Source: Haematococcus lacustris (Eukaryota > Chlorophyta > Chlorophyceae > Chlamydomonadales > Haematococcaceae). From it: a stretch of DNA of 64,000 bases. The position numbers and the translations under genes are program-made. Numbering within the stretch: position 1 is the stretch's first letter; each line of letters begins with the position of its first letter. Under the pieces are notes generated by a model that saw only the letters and a program-made list of their open reading frames with translations, was not told the origin of the DNA and did not search any database. The stretch covers positions 7,365,558 to 7,429,557 of the forward strand of contig JASKMD010000011.1 of NCBI GenBank assembly GCA_030144725.1, read 5' to 3'. Shown piece by piece: positions 20,831 through 32,044 of this stretch.

Positions 20831-23800
20831 GTGCCCCTGCCTGCGCCTTTGGCCCCCCAGGCTGCCACGGAGTACCCTATGGAGCCAGTTGCTACCTCTC
20901 AGCTGCTGGCGCAGGTGCTGCAGCGTTACATTTTCTCCTCGGCCCAGCCCCTGACCAGGGACTCCCATATCCAGCCCCAACCCCTTCAGCACTTCAGTGC
21001 TGGGGCTTGGTTTGTCCCTTTGGGCCGCCTTTGCAGGGAACGCTTGCAGCTGTACCAGCAGCAGCACCCCCTTCTTCCTCCCCCCCAGGCCGACGTTGCA
21101 GCCTTTGTTGAGGCCTGCAGCACAGCCCTTCTAGCCCGTAAGCAGCGTGAGGGCAGGGCAGTGGCCTCCCTGTCTTGCCTTCACTCTGCAGGACACCCCC
21201 ACCACGGTTTGGTGTTGGTGCATGACCACACCAGTCCAGCAGGCAGGAGCCTAGACGCCCAGCTGATTGCCCAACCCTCGCTTCGGGTGCAGTTCCTTGG
21301 CGAGACCCTGTGGGTGCCTGTGGAGCCTCTGGATCCAGGCCCCCCCCCTGGGGCAGTCAAAGTGGTCATCCATCACAACAGTCCCCTAGCAAGCAAGGTG
21401 GGCTTGGTGGCAGCCCTGCTCAGGGCAGTGGGGTATGAGGTCAGCCCTGCCCCTCCCCCTGGCCTGCCTGAGACCCTGCAGCTGTCCTCGGCAGCAGTTC
21501 TTAGTGAGCGCCTGGGAGCTCACTCTCGCACCAGCTGTTTCAAAGGGTCAGAGGTGGGGAATGGGTGCGTTGTGGAGGCCATAGTGACCACCCCTGTCGG
21601 GGACGACAAGCTGACCCGCCTTCCTAGCAGGTTCGCCACACCCACGGGGGGTTGGGGCAAGGTGCAGGTCTTCCAGCTGGGTGGGGACTCCCGGCCCCTA
21701 GAGGACCCCCTCTCTGACCCTGAGCAGCTTCTCAGGCCCCCTCAGGGGCCTGCAGGCCAGCCTCCCCCCCCACCGCCCCCTCCACCCCCTCCCCCTCCAC
21801 CCCCTCCCCCCCCCCATTCTGGGCACCCGCCACGGCGCCCTGATCATCCCCCTGACCAGTCCCACAACCTTCCTGCCACCCACCCTCCCTCCTCTGCACC
21901 TTCTGGTCAGCCTACTACCCCTCCTCCCCCACCCCCACCTCAAACAGGGCAAGACCATACCCCTCCCTCCCCGGCTGAGCAGCCCCGCCTCCTCCCCCCC
22001 CAACACCAGCCCCCCCCTGCCACCCTGAGCCCTGACCCTGACCAAGCTGCTGCCACCCCCACCCAGCGCACCGCAGCGGGGGGTGGCCCGGCCAGGCCTG
22101 AGGTGGCCAGGGTGGTGGGCGGCTCCCAGGGGCAGCAGCAGCAGCCGCTCAGCCCTGCCACCCTGAGCCCTGACCCTGACCAGGCTGCTGCCACCCCCAC
22201 CCAGCGCACCACAGCGGGGGGTGGCACGGCCAGGCCTGAGGTGGCCAGGGTGGTGGGCGGCTCCCAGGGGCAGCAGCAGCAGCCGCTCAGCCCTGCCACC
22301 CTGAGCCCTGACCCTGACCAGGCTGCTGCCACCCCCACCCAGCGCACCACAGCGGGGGGTGGCACGGCCAGGCCTGAGGTGGCCAGGGTGGTGGGCGGCT
22401 CCCAGGGGCAGCAGCAGCAACCGCTCAGCCCTGCCACCCTGAGCCCTGACCCTGACCAGGCTGCTGCCACCCCCACCCAGCGCACCACAGCGGGGGGTGG
22501 CACGGCCAGGCCTGAGGTGGCCAGGGTGGTGGGCGGCTCCCAGGGGCAGCAGCAGCAACCGCTCAGCCCTGCCACCCTGAGCCCTGACCCTGACCAGGCT
22601 GCTGCCACCCCCACCCAGCGCACCACAGCGGGGGGTGGCACGGCCAGGCCTGAGGTGGCCAGGGTGGTGGGCGGCTCCCAGGGGCAGCAGCAGCAGCCGC
22701 TCAGCCCTGCCACCCTGAGCCCTGACCCTGACCAGGCTGCTGCCACCCCCACCCAGCGCACCACAGCGGGGGGTGGCACGGCCAGGCCTGAGGTGGCCAG
22801 GGTGGTGGGCGGCTCCCAGGGGCAGCAGCAGCAGCCGCTCAGCCCTGCCACCCTGAGCCCTGACCCTGACCAGGCTGCTGCCACCCCCACCCAGCGCACC
22901 ACAGCGGGGGGTGGCCTGGCCAGGCCTGAGGTGGCCAGGGTGGTGGGCGGCTCCCAGGGGCAGCAGCAGCAACCGCTCAGCCCTGCCACCCTGAGCCCTG
23001 ACCCTGACCAGGCTGCTGCCACCCCCACCCAGCGCACCACAGCGGGGGGTGGCACGGCCAGGCCTGAGGTGGCCAGGGTGGTGGGCGGCTCCCAGGGGCA
23101 GCAGCAGCAGCCGCTCAGCCCTGCCACCCTGAGCCCTGACCCTGACCAGGCTGCTGCCACCCCCACCCAGCGCACCACAGCGGGGGGTGGCACGGCCAGG
23201 CCTGAGGTGGCCAGGGTGGTGGGCGGCTCCCAGGGGCAGCAGCAGCAGCCGCTCAGCCCTGCCACCCTGAGCCCTGACCCTGACCAGGCTGCTGCCACCC
23301 CCACCCAGCGCACCACAGCGGGGGGTGGCACGGCCAGGCCTGAGGTGGCCAGGGTGGTGGGCGGCTCCCAGGGGCAGCAGCAGCAGCCGCTCAGCCCTGC
23401 CACCCTGAGCCCTGACCCTGACCAGGCTGCTGCCACCCCCACCCAGCGCACCACAGCGGGGGGTGGCACGGCCAGGCCTGAGGTGGCCAGGGTGGTGGGC
23501 GGCTCCCAGGGGCAGCAGCAGCAGCCGCTCAGCCCTGCCACCCTGAGCCCTGACCCTGACCAGGCTGCTGCCACCCCCACCCAGCGCACCACAGCGGGGG
23601 GTGGCCTGGCCAGGCCTGAGGTGGCCAGGGTGGTGGGCGGCTCCCAGGGGCAGCAGCAGCAGCCGCTCAGCCCTGCCACCCTGAGCCCTGACCCTGACCA
23701 GGCTGCTGCCACCCCCACCCAGCGCACCACAGCGGGGGGTGGCACGGCCAGGCCTGAGGTGGCCAGGGTGGTGGGCGGCTCCCAGGGGCAGCAGCAGCAG

Positions 23801-26269
23801 CCGCTCAGCCCTGCCACCCTGAGCCCTGACCCTGACCAGGCTGCTGCCACCCCCACCCAGCGCAACGCAGCGGGGGGTGGCCCGGCCAGGCCTGAGGTGG
23901 CCAGGGTGGGGGGAAGCCCCCAGGGGCAGCAGCAGCAGCCGCTCAGCCCTGCCACCCTGAGCCCTGACCCTGATCATGTTACTATCACCCCCACCCAGCG
24001 CACCACAGCGGGGGGAGGCTCGGCCAGGCCAGAGGCGGCCAGGGTGGAGCAGGTCTCGCGGGCACAGCTAAAGCAGCAGCCTCACCCCGCTGCCAACCCC
24101 AAACTTCCCACCGCAGGTAGAGGTGGCACGGCTTGGGTCGAGGGGGCTCGGGAGCTGCAGGTGGAGAGTTTGGCTTCCCGTAGCCCCAACCCCGGCTTTG
24201 AGGCGGGGATGGAGGCGGGGGTAGGGGCAAGGGCGGGGGTAGTAGCGGGGTCAGAGGTGGGAGGAGAGGATGGGGCGGGGTCAGGGTCAGGGGCCAAGTC
24301 AGGGGCTACAGGGCGTGGGCTTATAGGTTTGGGAATCCGCCCGTCCGCTCCCTCACGTGGGAGACATCCCCGGTTTGTTTGCTCTTGGGGCCCAGCTGTT
24401 ACGGAGCGTCCCGGGGGCCAGTGGCTAGGCCCGTCATGGGCTGCCCAAGTTCCCTCAAGGGGTGACACAGAGCAGCGGGGTTGGGGGACAGGAGTAGGGG
24501 TTGGGGTTACAGCTCGGTCTGCGGCGAGGGCCCGGGAGGGGGCTGAGGTTTGGGCTAGGTCTGGGGCTGGGTTTGGGGGGGTGGATGGGGCTGGAGCTAG
24601 GGCAGGGGCAGGGGCAGGGGCAGAGGCTGGGCCTGGGGTTGGGGCGGGGGCGGGGGCTGAGGATGTGGATGGGGCGGGAGCAGGAGCTACAGTTGGGGCC
24701 AAGGTTGAGGCTGGGGCCAGGGCTAGGCATGGGCCTGGGGTTGCGGCTGCGGCTGGGGCTGGGGCTACGGTAGCGGCTGGGGCTGGGGTTGGGGCTGGGG
24801 CTGGGGCTGGGGCTGGGGCTGGGGCTGGGGCTGGGGCTGGGGCTGGGGCTGGGGCTGGGGCTGGGGCTGGGGCTGGGGCTGCGGTTGGGGCTGGGGGTGG
24901 GGCTGGGGCTGGGGCTGGGGCTAGGGCTGGGGCTGGAGCTGCGGCTGGGGCTGGGGCTGGGGGTGGGGCTGGGGCTGGAGCTGCGGCTGCGGCTACGGCG
25001 GGGATTGGAGCTACCCCGATGGCTCTGGACTGTCCCCGCCTTTCCCACCCCCTGCTCCCTACCATTTTCCCTACGTCCACCACCTTCCAGCCCAAAGCCC
25101 CAGGGGCCTTTGTGGCCCGGACGCACCTGCCTCCTTTTGTACCTGACCCCATGTGTCACCCCCCTCCTACCTCTCTACCTTTTGTGCAACCCTCTGGCCC
25201 CCCCCACCTCCCTTTGGCCAACCCTCTTTCCTTTTCTCCTCTCTCCCTCCACCCTAAGGGACCCATTGCCATGAGCTCCCCTCCCAGTCCCCCCCTGCCA
25301 GCCTCCCCTCGCCTCCCATGTAGCTTGGGGCTGCTGGAGAAGGCCATAACCAAGGGCGCGGTGCTGGCCTCCAGAGGCAAGGTTGCGGCCAAAAAGCTCA
25401 GAGCTGCCACAGCCAGGGGCCTAGTAGCGGCCGGGCAGTGGGTAGGTGGAGCCCCTTCCGGCAGCCCTCCCTCCCACATGGACGCTGAGTTAGCGGACCC
25501 CGCCGCCCTTAGTGTTGGCTCCACCCTTCCCCTCCCAACGCAAGAAGTCATTCCCTCGAGCGGGGTGGACAGCCGGCTTGTCTTCGCGCGAGGCCGGGCC
25601 GTAGAGCTCCATGGCAGTCAGCCTCCTCGCAGGTCTGTCAGCGTGGCTAGGGCCTCTCCGCGCCCTTCTCCGGATGACAGGAGGGCCGTTAGGGAGGAGC
25701 GCCAGCGGGAGGCTCAGCGTTGGCCTAGGGGAGGCTCTACACAGCCAGCAGCCCAGCTAGCCCAAGGTGGGCCTCGCCGGCGCCGCTTTGGCATTCTTTC
25801 TTCAAGTTCTAGCTCTGATGAGAGGGAGGCTCAGCTTTGGCAGCGGCAAGCCGGCAGGCAGCGTGCTACCCACCTTGGCCGAGGGACCCCACACACACTC
25901 CGCTACGGCCTGCTCAGCCCCACCACCAGCCTAGCCAGCTCGCAGGGGGCCTCTGCCAGCCCTGTAGTTGAGTCACCTTGCCCCCAAGAGGAGAGGCACA
26001 GGGTGCCAAAGCGGCAGCAACCAGAGCGAGTAAGTGTCCAGGATGAAGAGGGTCTGCTCTTCGGTCCTCTTCCCCCTCGGCCCCCACTAGCCATCTATAG
26101 TCGTGAGCCCCGGGTCCGCCTTCGTCGCCCTGGGGCAAAGCTGGCTTGCATTGAGGCCACTTCCGTCCCTCCCCCCATCCCCCACCCCCTGTCAGGTCAG
26201 CCTTCTCCTCCTAGCCCAACCTCCCTCCTCCACACACGCGTAGCCCGCGCGGGGGCTAACCAAGCTTAG
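20831..26269 (+). CDS. LINE ORF1, repeat-rich
   Basis: Open for 1812 codons; the first ATG is at 20879. The N-terminal 280 residues have ordinary composition with hydrophobic strand-like runs (AVKVVIHHNSPLASKVGLVA) that might be an RNA-binding fold, but I see no zinc knuckle. Then come a poly-Pro run (21764-21812), 15 tandem 46-residue repeats (22018-24060), a Gly/Ala dipeptide tract from a GGGGCT hexamer (24780-24990) and a Pro/Arg-rich C-terminus. ORF1 proteins normally bind element RNA; that role is assumed. The stop at 26267-26269 is 2 nt from the ORF2 ATG, which suggests that ORF2 is made by termination and re-initiation. Confidence 0.75.
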   Translation: MPLPAPLAPQAATEYPMEPVATSQLLAQVLQRYIFSSAQPLTRDSHIQPQPLQHFSAGAWFVPLGRLCRERLQLYQQQHPLLPPPQADVAAFVEACSTALLARKQREGRAVASLSCLHSAGHPHHGLVLVHDHTSPAGRSLDAQLIAQPSLRVQFLGETLWVPVEPLDPGPPPGAVKVVIHHNSPLASKVGLVAALLRAVGYEVSPAPPPGLPETLQLSSAAVLSERLGAHSRTSCFKGSEVGNGCVVEAIVTTPVGDDKLTRLPSRFATPTGGWGKVQVFQLGGDSRPLEDPLSDPEQLLRPPQGPAGQPPPPPPPPPPPPPPPPPPHSGHPPRRPDHPPDQSHNLPATHPPSSAPSGQPTTPPPPPPPQTGQDHTPPSPAEQPRLLPPQHQPPPATLSPDPDQAAATPTQRTAAGGGPARPEVARVVGGSQGQQQQPLSPATLSPDPDQAAATPTQRTTAGGGTARPEVARVVGGSQGQQQQPLSPATLSPDPDQAAATPTQRTTAGGGTARPEVARVVGGSQGQQQQPLSPATLSPDPDQAAATPTQRTTAGGGTARPEVARVVGGSQGQQQQPLSPATLSPDPDQAAATPTQRTTAGGGTARPEVARVVGGSQGQQQQPLSPATLSPDPDQAAATPTQRTTAGGGTARPEVARVVGGSQGQQQQPLSPATLSPDPDQAAATPTQRTTAGGGLARPEVARVVGGSQGQQQQPLSPATLSPDPDQAAATPTQRTTAGGGTARPEVARVVGGSQGQQQQPLSPATLSPDPDQAAATPTQRTTAGGGTARPEVARVVGGSQGQQQQPLSPATLSPDPDQAAATPTQRTTAGGGTARPEVARVVGGSQGQQQQPLSPATLSPDPDQAAATPTQRTTAGGGTARPEVARVVGGSQGQQQQPLSPATLSPDPDQAAATPTQRTTAGGGLARPEVARVVGGSQGQQQQPLSPATLSPDPDQAAATPTQRTTAGGGTARPEVARVVGGSQGQQQQPLSPATLSPDPDQAAATPTQRNAAGGGPARPEVARVGGSPQGQQQQPLSPATLSPDPDHVTITPTQRTTAGGGSARPEAARVEQVSRAQLKQQPHPAANPKLPTAGRGGTAWVEGARELQVESLASRSPNPGFEAGMEAGVGARAGVVAGSEVGGEDGAGSGSGAKSGATGRGLIGLGIRPSAPSRGRHPRFVCSWGPAVTERPGGQWLGPSWAAQVPSRGDTEQRGWGTGVGVGVTARSAARAREGAEVWARSGAGFGGVDGAGARAGAGAGAEAGPGVGAGAGAEDVDGAGAGATVGAKVEAGARARHGPGVAAAAGAGATVAAGAGVGAGAGAGAGAGAGAGAGAGAGAGAGAGAGAAVGAGGGAGAGAGARAGAGAAAGAGAGGGAGAGAAAAATAGIGATPMALDCPRLSHPLLPTIFPTSTTFQPKAPGAFVARTHLPPFVPDPMCHPPPTSLPFVQPSGPPHLPLANPLSFSPLSLHPKGPIAMSSPPSPPLPASPRLPCSLGLLEKAITKGAVLASRGKVAAKKLRAATARGLVAAGQWVGGAPSGSPPSHMDAELADPAALSVGSTLPLPTQEVIPSSGVDSRLVFARGRAVELHGSQPPRRSVSVARASPRPSPDDRRAVREERQREAQRWPRGGSTQPAAQLAQGGPRRRRFGILSSSSSSDEREAQLWQRQAGRQRATHLGRGTPHTLRYGLLSPTTSLASSQGASASPVVESPCPQEERHRVPKRQQPERVSVQDEEGLLFGPLPPRPPLAIYSREPRVRLRRPGAKLACIEATSVPPPIPHPLSGQPSPPSPTSLLHTRVARAGANQA
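21764..21812 (+). repeat. Poly-proline coding C-rich run
   Basis: CCCCCT-type sequence encoding about 18 consecutive Pro in ORF1. Confidence 0.8.
22018..24087 (+). repeat. 138-bp tandem repeat, 15 copies, coding
   Basis: Successive TGCCACCCTGAGCCCTGACC starts are 138 bp apart from 22018 to 23950 with no phase slip, giving 15 units of 46 residues (ATLSPDPDQAAATPTQR ... RPEVARVVGG). The middle units are nearly identical (mostly one Thr/Leu or one CAG/CAA change). The first and last units are more diverged, as expected if the array grows from the inside. Confidence 0.95.
24780..24990 (+). repeat. GGGGCT hexanucleotide array, coding Gly-Ala
   Basis: Mostly pure (GGGGCT)n with point variants, in frame in ORF1 as a Gly-Ala dipeptide run. 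Confidence 0.85.
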
Positions 26270-26271
26270 CT

Positions 26272-29200
26272 ATGCAGCGCCCAGGTGTGGCTGCCAGGTT
26301 TATGGCGGTCACCCTCAACGTGCAGGGCCTAGCCCAACCGCACAAGCTTCAGGCTCTGCTAGACTGGGCCGCTGACAGCCCGGCGCAGGTGGTTTTCCTC
26401 CAAGAGTGCCACAAGGCGGAAAGCGTGTGGCAGTGGGCCGAAGCCCTCTCCGGGGCCAAGCCAGCCTGGCGTGGTCAGTGGTTCTACACTCCCGGCACCG
26501 GCAGCTCCCAGGGTTGCCTAGTGCTCGTGAAGCCCTCCACCCTCCTGAAGGGGTGCACCCAGGTGCAGCTGCAGGCAGAGGCGGCCCAGGGACGGGTCCT
26601 GCGAGTGGACGGGGTTCTGGCTGGTAGGCCCGTCTCCTTAGTGTGCGTGTATGCCCCAGCGCAACAGTCGGAGCGCTCCACGTTCTTTTCTGTTTGCCTC
26701 CCCGCCTGCCTTCCCCCTACTGCGGAGGGCCGCCTCATCATCATGGGGGGTGACTTCAATTGCATCCTCTCCCCTTGGGATAGGGTAGGGGTCCCACAGG
26801 GCTCTCAGCACGGGGAGGCCTGGGTGGGTAGCCGGGGCCAGGGGGCAGAGCAGTTGAGGCAGCTGGTGACGGAGAGGGGCCTGGTGGACGCCTGGCGGCA
26901 GCTACGCCCCCCCTCTGCCAGGGACCTCACTCACTTCAGTGAGCGTTGGCAGACAGGCGCCCGCCTAGACCGGTGGTATGTCTCGGAGGGCCTAGCTCAG
27001 TGGCAGTTGGACAGCACCATCTTGGGGGTGCGGCCGGTGCCCACCGACCACCAGCCCGTCTCAGTCTCCCTGTGCCCACCCGACCCCCCCCTCACTGCCC
27101 CCGCCCCCTGGCAGCTGCACCCCGCCCACCTTGACGACCCTGAGCTGCTGGACTATCTCAAGGGGTACCTGCAGGCGGAGGACGCTCACCATGAGGCCGC
27201 CAGACAGCTGGGGACGCAGCCTAGGGACGGGCACAGGGCCAGGTGGGCCCGCATCAAACAGGGCATGGCCCTGCGGGCCCAGCAGTTCCTGCGGACCAAG
27301 CGCCGAGCTAGGCGTGACCTGCGGCAGCGCAGGGAGAAGGCAGCCTTGGCTGCAAGGGCCCACCTCGTGCGCCAACTGCAGCTAGCAGAGCAGGCCGGCC
27401 AGGCAGAGGTGCTTGCAGCGCAGCACCTCGGTGAGACGACAGCCCTAGCCGGGGTGGGGGAGCGCGTGCAGGTGGCCCATCAGTCCCTGCTAGCCAGCGC
27501 CGTCCTGGACCAGGTGTATGGCGACCGCTCCTCCTTCTTTTTCTACCACCGCGACCAGCCTGCGCACACCCCCACCCTCATCTCCTCCCTTCAGCTCCCC
27601 GGGCAGCCCGGCTTGGCGGCCGACCTCACCACTCCAAACGGGGTGCGCTCAGCGTGCCAGGCCTTTGAACAGCACTATTCAGCCGCCGCGTCTACCGGAG
27701 TCTACGCTGCAAAGGCCATCGACCCAGCCGCGCGCGCCACTCTGCTTAACTGCCTTACCTCACGTCTCACCCCCGCTCAGGCCAGGGCTGCGGAAGGGCC
27801 TGGGGGAGATCCCATGCTCTCGGAGGAGGAGCTGGGTCGGGCCCTTCAGGGCAGTGCTCACAGCAAGGCCCCGGGGCTAGACGGGCTGCCCATGGAGGTG
27901 TACGACCGGCTTTGGCCTCAGCTGGTGGGCCCTTTGCGGGCCATGCTGAGGGAGGCTCTGGCAGATACGAGCGACCCAGCCCCCCTGGCTGAGTTCCTCA
28001 CTGGGGTCATTACCCTGGTGCCCAAGGCTGGCAAGCCTAGAGACCAGGTGGCGGGGTACCGCCCCATCACGCTGCTCAACTGCGATGTGCGGCTGGTGGC
28101 CCGGGCCCTAGAGGACAGGCTGCAGCTGCCGCTGGACCTGCTGGTCTCTCCTTCCCAGTCAGCTTTCATCCTGGGGAGGGACATCAACGACAGCGTGCAG
28201 TTCCACCTTGGCTTGCTGGAGTGGCTCCAGCAGCAGCACAGCCCTGCCTGGCTTCTGTTGCTGGACCTGGCAGGGGCCTATGACAACGTTTCCTGGAGCC
28301 TGCTCCAGGACACGCTAGAGGCCATGGGGTTCAGCCAGCAGGGGCACGTGCGCTGGGCGCAGCTGCTGCACCGGGGGGCCACCAGCCAGGTGCTCGTCAA
28401 CGGCTACCTCACCGACAGCTTCCCCTTGGCCTCTGGGCTTCTACAGGGCAGTGGGGCTTCCCCGTTGTACTGGTGTGTGGTGTTGCAACCGCTCGTTAGC
28501 TACCTCAGCTCGCTCCAGCGGGCGGGTCGCATCACCACCCCCGCTCTTCCCACTAGTCCCCTGGCCATGCACGCTGCCACCCTGACCCCCGCGCTTCCCA
28601 CCAAGGAGTACGCGGACGACCTCACCATCCTGGTGGCGGATCGGGTCAAGGACGGGGAAGTGGTGGTGGAGGCCTTGGAGCGGTTCCGCGCCGCAGGCGG
28701 CCCAGCGCTGAGCGTGAGCAAGAGCGTGGCCCTGCCGTGCGTCCAACCAGTGACCAGTCAGGGCGAGCCGGAGGCCCTGGGGGCGGAGGGAGCAGGGTTG
28801 GCAAGGGTGGGAGGGGAGGGAGGGGGGAGGGGAGGCGCTAAGGGAGGGGAGAGGGGAAGGGTAGAGGCGGGGGTAGAGGCGGGGGCAGGGGCAGGGGCAG
28901 GGGCAGGGGCAGGGGCAGGGGCAGGGGCAGGGGCAGGGGCAGGGGCAGGGGCAGGGGCAGGGGCAGGGGGGGTCATCCGCGCCGCGCCGCCGGGGTTGGT
29001 GGTGCGCCACCTGGGGGTCCCCCTAGGGGCGACCTCTTACGCTGCCACAGGAGAGGCCGCCTATGGTGGTGCTGCAGCTGCCATCACAGCGGCCTCCCTC
29101 CCTTGGCAGCCCCTGGGCCTCAACCTGCTTGGGAGGGTACAGGTGGCTCAGCAGTGCCTGGCCAGTAAGGTCATCTACCAGATGGCCGCCGTGCAACCTC

Positions 29201-31636
29201 CCACAGCCTTGGCGCATGCCATGGCCCTTGCCATCAAACGCTTTGTCGCTGCGTCAGACCTTCCCCAGGAGCGCAGCCCCAACAGCAACCGCCTGTACCC
29301 TAGCGAGGCCATCTGCGTTATGCCCCGGCGGGAGGGAGGGGTGGGGCTCCCAGACCTAGGGGTCATCAGCACAGCCATGCGGGCGAAGATGTTGGCCCAG
29401 CTTTGGTCGCCCCGGGTGCGCCCTTGGCAACCCCTTACCCACAGCCTTTTGGCAGACCCCCGCCACGGCCTCAGCACCTGGGTCATCACAGACCCCAGCG
29501 CCCCTCCCTTGCGCATTATCACCCCGCGGCTGCAAGCTCACGTGGCCGCCTTGGCCCAACTTCGTCTGTTCCGGGTGGTACCCCCAGAGAGTCAATCCTT
29601 CTACTCAGTGATGGCGGAACCGTTGTGGTTCAACCCTCTGATCCGCCTGATCCCTTCTGCTAGGCAGGAGGCAGAGAGCCAGGGTTGGACCCATGTCCGC
29701 CACGTGCGGGAGGCCCTTCAGCGGCAGTCTCAGCTCGAGGGTGTCACCCGGTGGGCTGCTGACCTGGTTAGAGCCTGCCTCCCGGAGCCCTGGCAGCAGT
29801 GGGTGGACCTCCGTGACCCCCCCCCGCCTGTTTGGGAATGCCTGAGGGTGGGGCCCGGGGTGGGGTTCGTGGCTCGGTGCCACCCCGCGCTCCATCCCTC
29901 CCACTGGGTGGCCCCCAACGGGCGGCTCTTCCCCCTTAACCCCACGGGTCAGGGGCCCCTGGGGACGTTCCAGGTGGTGGAGGGGGCAGTCTGGGAGCCG
30001 GCTGCGGTGGCCCGCCTAAACAAGCCCAACTACCTCTTGACACCGGAGGAGCGAGCTACCCACCTCCGTCCTCTGCCTGCAGGGCGCCTGGGCGGGCAAG
30101 GGCAGGAGGGTGGTCAGGGCCAGGGGCAGGGGGGGGTAGATAGGGGGGGGGGGGAGGGGCAGAGGCAGGGGAGGGAGCGGGGGTAGGGGCTGGGGTGGGG
30201 GGCAGGGAGGGTGTGGAGCAGGAGGGCAAGGTGGAGCCCTAGCGCATAAGGCCGGGGCCCCTCCCTGGCCCAAGGAGGAGTGGCTCCTAGGCCCCTGGGC
30301 CCACCTGCAGCTGGATCCCCAGGTGTGGGGCTTGGGCACCACCACCCTCTTGGAGTTTACGGTCAGGGATGCCAAGGTGCGCCTCCACCAGCTCCAGCGA
30401 GTCAGCGCTGACGCGCTCTACCCTCCTGGTGGGGGCCTGTGGCCGGTGCTTTGGGGTAGGCGCCCCCCACGGGAGGCCGGGGTGGCTCAGGGGACAGCAG
30501 TTGACGGAGGGGCGTTCAGGGAGCTGGAGGAGCGGTGGCAGGCCAGCGCTCAGCAAGTTACAGCCCAGCGAGCAGCGGAAGAGCGGGAGCAGCAAGGCAG
30601 GGACGCGGAGGAGCTGCTCCCAGAGGAAGTGCAAGGCAGCCAGGCGCCGCGCTGGCGAGACACCTCCGCCAGAGCCCCTCCCCGCCCCTCCCCGGAGCAA
30701 CGAGCAGCCGAGCGGGCGGAGCGGCAGCTGGAGGCCCAGCAAGGGCCCCGGCGCACCGGTAGGCAGCCAGCTACCCTGCAAGTCCCCCCCGATGGCACGG
30801 TGGATGAGCTGGCCGCAGCCACTAGACCGGGCCAGTCCTGTCTCCAGGTGTGGAAGGAGCTGATGGACCCCACCCTCCGCCGGGAGCATGCCATCGTGGC
30901 TTGGCGGGTGCTCCACGGCAGCCTCATGGTTGGGGCCTTGTGGGGCCACATCCTTAAGGGCGCTGCTGCCCCGGGTTCATCCGCCTGCCGCCTCTGCCAG
31001 CCGGGCCAGCTGGAGACCCTCACCCACGCCTTCCTCACTTGCCCCGCCGTGGCTCCGGTCTGGGAGTGGGTGTTGGATGTGTACGGCCACCTTACCGGCA
31101 CCCGCCCCCCCTCCGGCGATGCCCTCCTGCTCCTCAGTGGTCGCCCCACCCGCAGCGAGGCTCCCCCCTTCCAGCCCCCAGACAGTTTGCTGTGGCTCAG
31201 GTTGCGCGTGGCCTATCTAGGCACGGTGTGGCGTCTCCGCAGCTCCGGGGCCGCTACAACCCTCCAGCCGCAGATGGTGGCGCAACGAGTGGCAAAGGAG
31301 GTCGTCCTCACCCTCTCCTCCGCTGTTAAACGCGACTGGCACCGGGTAGGCAGAGACATCCGGGTGGGCCTTTGTGGAGCGGTGCCCTCCACCTGGTTTA
31401 GGGGTACGGACCCGGAGCTTGGCGCAGACCAGTTTGACCGTTTGTGGCCGGAGCCGTCAGGAGGGTGGTTCGCCAAGGAGGGGGCAGAGGAGAGGGCGCT
31501 GGAGAGGGTAGGGGGAGGGGAGGCCGGGGGGTTAGCGGGGGCCAGGCAGCGGGAGGAGAGGGCGTTTGGGGCGGGTGAGCTAGTTGTGCGCCTGTCCTTG
31601 CAGTGGCCCGTCCCCTTCCTTGCCCCTCTTGCTTGA
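26272..31636 (+). CDS. LINE ORF2: endonuclease and reverse transcriptase, one frame break
   Basis: Residues 1-270 are an apurinic-like endonuclease (FMAVTLNVQG, QECHK, IIMGGDFNCIL, ARLDRWYVSEG, PVPTDHQPVS). Residues 520-800 are reverse transcriptase (AHSKAPGLDGLPMEVYDRL, GYRPITLLNCD, LLDLAGAYDNVSW, LLQGSGASPLYW, EYADDLTIL at about residue 779). The frame stops at 30186. A second frame open from about 30190 to 31636 continues with an ordinary C-terminus, including a Cys/His motif (CRLC then HAFLTC). The switch lies in or next to a run of 11 G at about 30143-30153, so a one-base indel or a sequencing error in that run is the likely cause. A GGGGCA array at 28878-28970 adds a Gly-Ala tract after the palm. 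Confidence 0.9.
28878..28972 (+). repeat. GGGGCA hexanucleotide array, coding Gly-Ala
   Basis: About 15 units in frame within ORF2, between the reverse transcriptase palm and the downstream region. Confidence 0.9.
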
Positions 31637-32044
31637 GCTGGGTTAGCTTGTTAGGGGTTCTGAGTGTTTTGAGGGGTTGGAGGCTGTTAGGTCTCTGGGG
31701 AGCCCTAGGTTAGGTTCTTGTGTTCGTTTAGTGGGGGCGGAGGGGCAGCGAGGGTTGTGCCTTGGTGCTGGGGGGCTTAGGGGTGTATGTTGTGTTGTCC
31801 GGGGGTCCCTAGGGTCGGCGAGGTGGAGGGGGTGCTGAGGGTGGGGGTGTGGGGGGTGTTTGGACGTCTTTCCTTGGGGGGGTGTAGTTACCGTTCTAGG
31901 GTGGTTTGGACGCTGTTTGGTGGTGGGGTGGTGGGGTGGGGTTTGCTTGCCTCTTTGAGGAAGGGAGGGGGTAGCTTGCTCGAGACATGGTCTAGTCTTT
32001 CTTTTTCTCTCTCTCTTAGTCTCTCTATTAGTCTTTCTTTCTCC

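Noticed and set aside
21698..23977. Two long minus-strand frames antisense to LINE ORF1
   Set aside because: Shadows of the 138-bp coding repeat; the plus frame continues well beyond the array and joins ORF2, the minus ones do not.
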